Assembly (NCBI GenBank): GCA_964453155.1
Contig: CAYVQU010000071.1
Coordinates: 1 to 24,875 of the forward strand
DNA length: 24,875 bases
Direction: 5' to 3'
Source: CAYVQU01 sp964453155
Lineage (GTDB): Bacteria > Chloroflexota > Anaerolineae > Anaerolineales > UBA11858
Of the stretch, positions 1 through 7,473 are shown piece after piece; position 1 is the first letter of the stretch, and the number at the start of each line of letters is the position of its first letter. Both the position numbers and the translations under genes were made by a program. The notes beneath the pieces are model-generated. The model was not told the DNA's origin. It was given only the letters and a program-made list of their open reading frames with translations, and ran no database searches.

Positions 1-92
1 TTTACGAAAACCCTTGTCAACCTTTTCTCCCCCTAACTTCCGGGAATTGCTGAAGTATTTATACCGATCCAACCATTCCCGCATTCTTAATA
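1..92 (+). other. Unresolved 5' end of the first sensor gene
   Basis: There is no separate gene here. The reading frame of the downstream sensor runs back from the TTG at 93 to a TGA at 51-53, and the extra residues (Ile-Tyr-Thr-Asp-Pro-Thr at about 57-74) continue smoothly into its first membrane segment. A second frame is open from base 2 to about 58 and would join the sensor frame if one base near the TTT at 58-60 were skipped. The sensor N-terminus therefore probably lies upstream, either across a frameshift or outside the window. Confidence 0.4.
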
Positions 93-2366
93 TTGGTCTT
101 GTCCATTGGCGCGGCATATGGTCTTAGTCGAACCCGTTATTATCTTTGGGCCGGAGTTTTGGCTTTATTCGCGCTATCCACCTCGATTTGGGTGATCATT
201 ATTGTTAGTAAAGAATATTCACCTTTTGATGTATTGGGACCAGCAATGTGGTTACTGCCCTCGGTTCTGTTAGGTGGATTGCTGTTCCCGTGGTGGGGTG
301 GGTTACTTTGGTCGATTATCAATATTATTCCCGTATTTGTCATCCCCAACTTTGTTCCTGGACTGGATGGTTCCAGTCTGACCACTGTATATTCCATGAT
401 GATTGTGTTCACCGGGTTGATTTTGATACTAAATCGAAACCGAGATTTGCAGGAACAAGAACGTCGGAACGAATTACTATCAGCCAACCGTGAATTAGAA
501 GAACTCAGTCAGAGTCTGGAAGATCGGGTAGCCGCTGCCACGCAAGAATTGGAATTGGCTGCTGAAGTCGGACAAAGACTTTCTTTGGTGCAAGATCCCG
601 ACACCATGCTGACTGAGGCCGTAAACCTTATCCGTGATCGGTTTGATTTATATTACACCCAAATATATCTTACTGACGCTACCGGTACCTCATTGGTACT
701 CCGGGCTGGGACTGGTAATGCCGGGCAAACCCTTTTAGGGCGCGGGCATAGATTGCCAATTGATCTGGGGTCTCTGAATGGGACTGCAGTCGTTGAGCGC
801 CGCGTTGTAATCGTGGAGAATACTGAAACCAGCACAATTCACCGGCCCAACCCCCTTCTGCCTGAGACCCGCTCAGAAATGGTTGTCCCGCTGATTGCCG
901 GGGAACGGGTGTTAGGTGTGCTCGATATGCAGAGTAGTCTAGCTGGAGCCCTTAGCTCTGAAAATCAGGCCGCCTTCGAAGCCTTGGCAGGGCAGTTGGC
1001 GATTTCTCTTCTGAATACTGAATTATTTGTTGAAGCTGAACGTTCCCGCCAAGATGTTGAACAACAAGCCCAGCGTTTGACTCGGGATGGTTGGAATGAA
1101 TTTCTCAATGCAGTCGATATTCTAGATCGAATCGCATTTACCTACGATCAGGGTGAAATCCATGAAATCTTGGAACCTTTATCGGGTAGCTTAGACGGAA
1201 GTGCCCTGGTTTCACCTATCCAAGTAACTGGTGAAGCAATTGGTTCTTTCGAACTAAATCGCGATACGAATTGGACAGAGGACGACCACTTAATGGTCAA
1301 TGCTATTGCCACCCAGGTAGGCCAGCAAATTGAAAATCTACGGTTACTGGGTCAAGCTGAGCGGTTCCAAGCCGAAGCTCAAGACGCCCTGCGACGGTTA
1401 ACCCGTGAAGGTTGGGATGAGTATCAAGATGAAGCGGGAATCACTGATCTTGGTTTTGCTTATAGGGAAAATGAAGTCCAGGAGATTGTCGCGGCAGAAT
1501 ACAGCCTAGAGGCTGGTTACACTTATGAAATTCAAATCCAAAATGAACCTATTGGTGAATTTCAAATAGAAGGTCTCACTTCCATGTCGGAAGAAGATAC
1601 GGAACTTTTAGCCTCCGTTACTGATCAACTCAGTTCCCACCTGGAGAACTTGCGGCTTTCTCAGCAAACCGAACAAGCTCTAGCCGCCACGGAAGAACAG
1701 GCTGAACGTCTGGCCGCGCTGAACGAGCTCTCCGAGCAATTGGCCCAAGCTCAAACTTTAGAAGATATCTACAAAGTTAGCACGCCTCTGCTAAATGGCA
1801 TTATCCCAGCTGATCGGACCAGTATGACCCGTTTTGCAACCGAAGACATGCTAGAGGTCTTCGCTCTGCAAGGTGAAGCTGGGGCCATTCCAACTGGTGC
1901 CCAATTACCCGTGGAAGGGACCACTGTCGGCGAGACGGTTACCAGCCGCCAACCCATTATCGTAAACGATTTGACCCAAAGCAAATACAGAGAAGCGGCT
2001 CGATTGGCAGAGCAAGGGTTGCGATCCTCATTGGCTGTCCCCATGATCGTTGGGGGGCAACCGATTGGTACCCTAAACTTTGGAAGTGGTGCGGTGAATG
2101 CTTTTACTGATCGGGAGCGTGACCTGGCAGTCCAGGCTGCTTCATTGATGACCTCCACCATTGAAAATCGCGGCCTGCTCGAAGAGACCCAACTCCGGGC
2201 TCAACGCGAGCAAGCCCTGCGCCAAATCACCGCGGCCGTCCGGGCTTCAACCGACCCAGCTACAATCCTCCGCACCGCAGTGCGAGAGTTAGGTTCTGTC
2301 ATGGGCCGTCGGGCTGCGATCCGTATGGCTACTGAAGATCAATCCGAAAATGATAGTAATGAATAA
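93..2366 (+). CDS. Membrane-anchored multi-GAF sensor protein without kinase domain
   Basis: A sensory protein of about 757 residues. Residues 1-115 are strongly hydrophobic and form about four to five membrane segments, including a tryptophan-rich stretch near 48-90. A charged coiled coil follows at about 115-155. A full GAF domain lies at about 155-310, containing the phrase NPLLPETRSEMVVPL. Two short GAF-like modules start at about residues 329 (LTRDGWNEF) and 436 (LTREGWDEY). A second full GAF lies at about 555-700, and the C-terminal tail of about 50 residues resembles the first helix and strand of another GAF. No HisKA, HATPase, GGDEF or DNA-binding domain follows, so it must signal through a partner, presumably the kinase at 7448-9508. 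The TTG at 93 is only the first available start in this window. The true start is probably upstream, so treat the 5' end as partial. Confidence 0.8.
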   Translation: MVLSIGAAYGLSRTRYYLWAGVLALFALSTSIWVIIIVSKEYSPFDVLGPAMWLLPSVLLGGLLFPWWGGLLWSIINIIPVFVIPNFVPGLDGSSLTTVYSMMIVFTGLILILNRNRDLQEQERRNELLSANRELEELSQSLEDRVAAATQELELAAEVGQRLSLVQDPDTMLTEAVNLIRDRFDLYYTQIYLTDATGTSLVLRAGTGNAGQTLLGRGHRLPIDLGSLNGTAVVERRVVIVENTETSTIHRPNPLLPETRSEMVVPLIAGERVLGVLDMQSSLAGALSSENQAAFEALAGQLAISLLNTELFVEAERSRQDVEQQAQRLTRDGWNEFLNAVDILDRIAFTYDQGEIHEILEPLSGSLDGSALVSPIQVTGEAIGSFELNRDTNWTEDDHLMVNAIATQVGQQIENLRLLGQAERFQAEAQDALRRLTREGWDEYQDEAGITDLGFAYRENEVQEIVAAEYSLEAGYTYEIQIQNEPIGEFQIEGLTSMSEEDTELLASVTDQLSSHLENLRLSQQTEQALAATEEQAERLAALNELSEQLAQAQTLEDIYKVSTPLLNGIIPADRTSMTRFATEDMLEVFALQGEAGAIPTGAQLPVEGTTVGETVTSRQPIIVNDLTQSKYREAARLAEQGLRSSLAVPMIVGGQPIGTLNFGSGAVNAFTDRERDLAVQAASLMTSTIENRGLLEETQLRAQREQALRQITAAVRASTDPATILRTAVRELGSVMGRRAAIRMATEDQSENDSNE

Positions 2367-2394
2367 AAACAACCACTCATCAGAAAATACTGAT

Positions 2395-2400
2395 GGAGGT
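2395..2400 (+). promoter_or_regulatory. Ribosome binding site GGAGGT fixing the PAS sensor start
   Basis: GGAGGT is followed four bases later by ATG at 2405. An in-frame ATG at 2393 overlaps this Shine-Dalgarno site and has none of its own, so translation most likely starts at 2405. The same GGAGGTAAATATG arrangement precedes the gene at 22280. Confidence 0.7.
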
Positions 2401-2404
2401 AAAT

Positions 2405-5400
2405 ATGGCGAATGAAAAAACGACATCAAGAGAACAGCAACGTTTAGCCTTATTGGTGGAACGCTCGCCGTTGGCCGTAATCGAGTGGAACACCGCGTTC
2501 GAGGTTGTCTCCTGGAATCCAGCGGCTGAAACCATTTTTGGGTTTAGTTCGGAAGAGGCCTTGGGCCGCCACGCGGCAGGTTTGATTGTTCCAGCCGAAG
2601 TCAAAGAAATTGTTGACCAGGTTTGGGCTGACTTGTTGAAACAAACCGGTGGCACTCGCAGCACCAACGACAATATCACCAAAGATGGGCGCACCATCAC
2701 CTGTGATTGGCATAACACGCCCTTGGTGGATGCCGATGGCAATGTGCTGGGGGTGGCATCGATGGTGGATGATATCACTGAGCAAAAACACGCTGAACAA
2801 CGCTTGAGTGACAGCGAAACTCGTTTCCGGTCCCTATTTGATGACTCAACCGATGCCTACTTGATTATCGATGAGGGGCGCTTTGTCGATTGTAATCAGG
2901 CTACTGTAACAATGCTTCGGGCCAGTGACAAGCAAGAGGTCCTCGATACCCATCCGTCTGAACTATCTCCTGAATTTCAACCAGATGGAAAACCTTCGAA
3001 CTCAAAAGCCGATGAGATGATGCAGACTGCTCTAGAGCAGGGCAGTAACCGTTTCGAATGGATGCATCGTCGAGTGGATGGCACCGACTTTCCCGTCGAA
3101 GTTTTACTCACCCCGATATCTGTTGGGGGTAAAACTGTTATCCATGCGGTCTGGCGCGATATCACTGATCGTAAAAAAGACGAAGAAATTATTCGGTCTT
3201 CTCAGCAGCGACTATCGATGTTGGTGGATCAATCCCCATTAGCTGTGATTGAATGGAATCTGGATTTTGAAGTTGTCTCTTGGAACCCTGCCGCGGAACA
3301 GATTTTTGGGTATACCCCCGAAGAAGCTGACGGTCGTCACGCCGCGGGTTTAATTGTCCCTGAAGAAGTTCGTCCAATTGTGGATCAAGTTTGGGCTGAT
3401 CTACTCCAACAAACCGGCGGCACCCGCAGCACCAATGACAATATCACCAAAGATGGGCGAGCAATTACCTGTGAATGGTACAACACGCCCTTGGTCGATG
3501 ATGATGGTAAGGTCATCGGTGTAGCCTCCACAGTGGAAGATATTACCGAATCCAAACTTGCTCAAGAGACCATTCAGGCCTCCCAGCAGCGGTTGTCAAT
3601 GTTGGTAGAGCAATCTCCATTGGCTGTGATTGAGTGGAATACGGATTTTGAGGTTACTTCATGGAATCCGGCGGCCGAGCAAATATTTGGTTACACAGCC
3701 GAAGAGGCCAACGGTCGCCATGCGGCGGGTTTAATTGTGCCCGCAGCCATCAAAGAAATTGTTGATCAGGTTTGGTCTGATTTGCTTCAGCAAACCGGCG
3801 GTACCCGCAGTACCAATGAAAATGTCACCAAAATTGGTGATGCCATCACTTGTGAGTGGTACAACACCCCTCTGGTTGACCCAGAGGGTGAGGTTTTGGG
3901 GGTTTCATCACTGGTTCAAGATATTACGGAAAGGGTAAAAGCTGAACAAACACTTCAGGATAACGAGGCTCGTTACCGTAGTCTGTATGAATATTCTTCA
4001 GACGGCTTTTTGCTCATGGAAGGCAATCAATTTGTAGATTGTAATCCGATGGCAATCAAAATGTTGGGCGCTGAGGTAAAGGAAGATGTCCTCGCTTTGC
4101 AGCCCTTCGAAATTTCCCCCGAATATCAGCCGAACGGCGTTTTATCTTCCGAACAGCAGGAGATCAATTTGCAACAGGTCGCTCAACGCGGATTTGCCCA
4201 ATTCGAATGGGCCCATGTTGATGTTGATGGTAACCAATTCTTGGTAGAAGTGACATTAACCCCATTCAGCCTTGGTGAAAAACAATTTGTTTCAGTCTCT
4301 TGGCGGGATATTGCTGAGCGTAAACGTTTGGAAGCAGAAATCCAAGCCGCATTTGAACGCCGAGGTTATCAGGTGCAAGTTGGTAATGAAATTGCCCAGG
4401 AAATTTCCCAGGCAGCCGAATTAGGTGATCTGTTTGACCGAGTTGTGACCACCACGAAAGATCAGTTAGATTATTACCATACGCAACTGCTGCGATATGA
4501 TCCCGGCCAGGACGCGGTTGTATTACTCACCGGGTATGGTGAAATCGGCCAGCAAATGTTTGCAGACGGTCACCAAATGCCGATGGGTGCCGGTTTGATT
4601 GGTACCGCGGCTGCCACTGGCGAAACTCTCATGCGCCCAGATTTAGCTGAAGACCCCGACTGGCAGCCTAACCCCTTACTCCCCGAAACCCGGGGTGAGA
4701 TTGCGGTCCCGATCAAATTGGGCGCTGAGATTCTCGGTGTGCTGGATGTCCAGAGTGACACAGCCGGTGCATTAACTGACGACGACCGCCTGCTGCTTGA
4801 AGGTCTGTGTGGCCAGATCGCGATTGCCATGGATCAAACCCGCCTGCGCCAGGAGATGGATGAACGCCTCCAGGAGCTCAATACCCTGTATCGCACGATG
4901 AGCCGTGAAGGTTGGGAGCAATATCGGGCCACAACAGAATTGCCCAGTGGTTTCGTTTATGACCAAACTGGGGTTCGCCCGTTGGATGATACTGGCTTGG
5001 CCGCCGATTTGTTCACCAATATTCCCATGGTTTTACCCGGTGGGGATACCCTGGGTGAAATTGCCCTCTCAGATGATCCCGAGCAGCCCCTCTCGGTTGA
5101 AGATCGAGTCTTCTTGGAGCAAGTCTCTGAGCAGGTTGCCCTGGCCCTTGAGAGTGCCCGCCTGTTTGAACAAACTCAATCTGCACTCAGTGATGTCCAG
5201 TTGAGTGAGGAGCGGGTCCGTACCATCATCGAAAATGCGCCGGAAGCCATTGGTGTTCTTGATATGGAAACCGGATTGTTTACAGACCCCAATCAAAACG
5301 CACTGAACCTATATGGCTTGACAGAAGAAGAATTTACTAAAATTGGACCTATCGATGTCAGCCCTGAAACTCAGCCCGATGGCCGCCCTTCAGCAGATGC

Positions 5401-6643
5401 TGCCCTTGAATACATTGGTGCCGCCCTCCAAGGTGAAACCCCAGTATTTGAATGGATCCATACCAACTCTGCCAACGAGGAAGTAGAGTGTGAAATCCGT
5501 CTGGTTCGCATCCCTGATCCCAACCGTCAGCTTTTGCGTATGAGTATCCTAGATATTCGCGAACGTAAAGCGGCAGAGGAAGCCGTCCGAGAAGCGCAGG
5601 AACGCTTTGAGATTGCGGTCGCTGGATCAAACGACGGCATTTGGGACTGGGATATCCCAACCAATGAAGTTTTCTATTCAACCCGTTTGAAAGAGATGGT
5701 TGGCTATACAGATGCAGAATTTGGCAACGATTTCTCTGAGTTTGAAGAAAAACTTCATCCCGAAGATCATGGTCAAACCATGCAGGCCGTTAGTGACTAT
5801 CTTGAAGGTAAGATACCAAATTACGAAGTTGAGTTTCGCTTTCGCCATAAAGATGGTTCCTATCGCTGGATCTTGGCAAGAGGTACAGCCATTAGAAATG
5901 AAGACGGGGCACCGGTCCGGATGGCTGGCTCCCATACGGATATTACTGAGCGCCGTTTGCAAGAGGAAGCCAACGCCCAACGAGCTGCTGAGTTAGCTAC
6001 GGTTGCCGAGGTTGGTACAACGGTTTCAGGAATTATGGATCCCAGTGAAATGCTGCAAACTGTAGTTGATCTTTCTAAGGACCGGTTTGAGTTGTACCAC
6101 GCCCATATCTATATGATGGATGAAACTGGAACCAATCTGCAATTGGTGGCCGGAGCTGGTGAAGTTGGGCAACAGATGGTTGCCCAGGGCTGGCATATTG
6201 CCCTCGATGCAGAACAATCTCTGGTTGCCCAGGCCGCGCGCGATCACCAGGGTGTGGTCGTCAACGATGTTCAGGAAACTCCCGGGTTCCTGGCCAACCC
6301 CTTACTGCCCGATACTCGGGCTGAGATGGCTGTTCCCCTGATCGTGGCTGACCAGGTTTTGGGCGTCCTCGACATTCAATCCGACACTGTCGGGGCCTTC
6401 ACAGACGAAGATGTTAGCATCCAAACCACCCTGGCCTCTCAAATTGCGGTGGCCCTCCAAAATGCTCGCACTTACGCCAGCACGCAAAAACAGGCTGAAC
6501 ACGAAGCCCTCATCAACATCATCAGCCAGCGCATTCAGAGTACGACCAGCGTGGAAAATGCCCTTCAAGTGGCTATCCGCGAGATCGGCCGGGCCTTGGG
6601 TGCCAAACGAACCAGTGTAAAATTGGATGTTTCTCAGAAGTAA
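2405..6643 (+). CDS. Giant soluble PAS/GAF sensor protein (7 PAS, 2 GAF) without output domain
   Basis: A 1412-residue protein with no membrane segment. The approximate domain order is: PAS 11-135, PAS 137-262, PAS 267-392, PAS 394-520, PAS 522-645, GAF 655-815, short GAF-like Trp/Tyr module 831-928 (SREGWEQY), PAS 932-1055, PAS 1062-1185 (of the type ending HTDITERR), GAF 1192-1358, and a tail to 1412. PAS domains 1, 3 and 4 are near copies of each other (SPLAVIEWN, GRHAAGLIVP, TGGTRSTN). Domains 2 and 5 form a second, looser pair. The GAF domains share the phrase NPLLP-[ED]-TR with the upstream sensor. No kinase, cyclase or DNA-binding domain is present. The gene starts 38 nt after the membrane sensor and is followed after 50 nt by the ParA gene. 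It probably integrates several ligands or redox cues and passes them to a partner kinase. The ligands cannot be read from the sequence. Confidence 0.88.
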   Translation: MANEKTTSREQQRLALLVERSPLAVIEWNTAFEVVSWNPAAETIFGFSSEEALGRHAAGLIVPAEVKEIVDQVWADLLKQTGGTRSTNDNITKDGRTITCDWHNTPLVDADGNVLGVASMVDDITEQKHAEQRLSDSETRFRSLFDDSTDAYLIIDEGRFVDCNQATVTMLRASDKQEVLDTHPSELSPEFQPDGKPSNSKADEMMQTALEQGSNRFEWMHRRVDGTDFPVEVLLTPISVGGKTVIHAVWRDITDRKKDEEIIRSSQQRLSMLVDQSPLAVIEWNLDFEVVSWNPAAEQIFGYTPEEADGRHAAGLIVPEEVRPIVDQVWADLLQQTGGTRSTNDNITKDGRAITCEWYNTPLVDDDGKVIGVASTVEDITESKLAQETIQASQQRLSMLVEQSPLAVIEWNTDFEVTSWNPAAEQIFGYTAEEANGRHAAGLIVPAAIKEIVDQVWSDLLQQTGGTRSTNENVTKIGDAITCEWYNTPLVDPEGEVLGVSSLVQDITERVKAEQTLQDNEARYRSLYEYSSDGFLLMEGNQFVDCNPMAIKMLGAEVKEDVLALQPFEISPEYQPNGVLSSEQQEINLQQVAQRGFAQFEWAHVDVDGNQFLVEVTLTPFSLGEKQFVSVSWRDIAERKRLEAEIQAAFERRGYQVQVGNEIAQEISQAAELGDLFDRVVTTTKDQLDYYHTQLLRYDPGQDAVVLLTGYGEIGQQMFADGHQMPMGAGLIGTAAATGETLMRPDLAEDPDWQPNPLLPETRGEIAVPIKLGAEILGVLDVQSDTAGALTDDDRLLLEGLCGQIAIAMDQTRLRQEMDERLQELNTLYRTMSREGWEQYRATTELPSGFVYDQTGVRPLDDTGLAADLFTNIPMVLPGGDTLGEIALSDDPEQPLSVEDRVFLEQVSEQVALALESARLFEQTQSALSDVQLSEERVRTIIENAPEAIGVLDMETGLFTDPNQNALNLYGLTEEEFTKIGPIDVSPETQPDGRPSADAALEYIGAALQGETPVFEWIHTNSANEEVECEIRLVRIPDPNRQLLRMSILDIRERKAAEEAVREAQERFEIAVAGSNDGIWDWDIPTNEVFYSTRLKEMVGYTDAEFGNDFSEFEEKLHPEDHGQTMQAVSDYLEGKIPNYEVEFRFRHKDGSYRWILARGTAIRNEDGAPVRMAGSHTDITERRLQEEANAQRAAELATVAEVGTTVSGIMDPSEMLQTVVDLSKDRFELYHAHIYMMDETGTNLQLVAGAGEVGQQMVAQGWHIALDAEQSLVAQAARDHQGVVVNDVQETPGFLANPLLPDTRAEMAVPLIVADQVLGVLDIQSDTVGAFTDEDVSIQTTLASQIAVALQNARTYASTQKQAEHEALINIISQRIQSTTSVENALQVAIREIGRALGAKRTSVKLDVSQK
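2435..3960 (+). repeat. Intragenic repeats: three near-identical PAS units
   Basis: Copies begin at 2435, 3203 and 3584, each about 370-380 bp, with a different PAS domain inserted between the first and second. Copies 2 and 3 are directly adjacent, with 127 codons from one start to the next. At DNA level 21 bases are identical between 2671-2691 and 3439-3459. Wobble positions have diverged elsewhere while protein motifs are kept, which suggests duplication followed by purifying selection. Confidence 0.85.
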
Positions 6644-6693
6644 TCTTTGGCTGCTGAATTGGATTGTTTAATGAATTACCCGGATGAATTGCG

Positions 6694-7473
6694 ATGAATC
6701 CATTTGTCATTACTGTTTGTCATCAAAAAGGTGGGGTTGCTAAAACCACGTCCGTATCATCATTGGGCGCGCTGTTAGCCGCGACCGGGCACAAAGTGCT
6801 CCTGGTTGATCTCGATTCATCTGGGAATTTGACGAATGGATTCGGATTAAACCCCTCACAGTTGAAGAAATCTACTGCCGATATCCTGCTGGGTAACGAC
6901 ACCTTGGGGATGGTAGTTCATCCAGTTGGTATTCCCGGCTTAGAAATTGTGCCATCCAATGTTGACTTGTTGATGGCTACCAAATTTCTAAAACTCCGCC
7001 CGAATTACGAGTGGCTTTTACGCGCAAGTTTCGATGTGGGTGTTGGTAGCTATGATTATGTGATCATTGATTGCCCCCCCTCATTGGGACCTTTAACAAT
7101 TAGTGCTCTCGTAGCTTCAGAATTGGCGATCATACCTACCCAATGTGAATATTTCTCATTACAAGCGCTAAACAGTGTGTTCAAAACTATCCAGCGCGTT
7201 CGAGAAAAATTCAATTCGAAATTGGGGTATCGCTTGTTGATAACCATGTTTGACCGGCGTGGTAATTTGCATTCACAAATCTTAGAAAAAATTGAAGCCC
7301 ACTATGGACAGGCCATTTTTGATACCAAAATTGGATTTGATAGCCAGTTACAGTATAGTCAGGCCGTTGGCGTTCCAATTACCGAATATGCCCCTAAAAC
7401 CCGGGCTGCGGTTCAATACCAAGCTTTAGTTAGCGAGATAATAACCTATGTCGAATCACGAAAAATTTCCTAA
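6694..7473 (+). CDS. ParA/Soj-family ATPase, orphan (no ParB nearby)
   Basis: A 259-residue P-loop ATPase of the ParA/MinD class. The deviant Walker A motif is KGGVAKTT at residues 12-19, with the signature Lys12 and the P-loop Lys17. Position 16 is Ala where Gly is usual. Walker A' reads DLDSSGN (39-45) and Walker B reads IIDCPPSLG. Length and fold match short chromosomal ParA proteins without an N-terminal helix-turn-helix. In known systems such ATPases bind DNA non-specifically as ATP dimers and segregate plasmids, chromosomes or protein clusters such as chemotaxis arrays and carboxysomes. No parB gene or parS-like palindrome is visible, and the gene sits inside a sensory operon, overlapping the histidine kinase gene by 26 nt. 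Positioning of a signalling cluster is therefore a reasonable inference but not shown. No strong ribosome binding site precedes the ATG. Confidence 0.88.
   Translation: MNPFVITVCHQKGGVAKTTSVSSLGALLAATGHKVLLVDLDSSGNLTNGFGLNPSQLKKSTADILLGNDTLGMVVHPVGIPGLEIVPSNVDLLMATKFLKLRPNYEWLLRASFDVGVGSYDYVIIDCPPSLGPLTISALVASELAIIPTQCEYFSLQALNSVFKTIQRVREKFNSKLGYRLLITMFDRRGNLHSQILEKIEAHYGQAIFDTKIGFDSQLQYSQAVGVPITEYAPKTRAAVQYQALVSEIITYVESRKIS

Noticed and set aside
2393..2404. ATG at 2393 as start of the PAS sensor
   Set aside because: It overlaps the GGAGGT site that serves the ATG at 2405 and has no ribosome site of its own.
2435..3960. Regular DNA repeats that could suggest a repeat array
   Set aside because: The units are about 375 bp, in frame and protein-coding (PAS domains); there are no short identical repeats with unique spacers, so this is not a CRISPR array.
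6694..7473. Plasmid or chromosome partition locus
   Set aside because: Only a ParA homologue is present; no ParB-like protein or parS-like palindrome is visible, and the genes around it are sensory.
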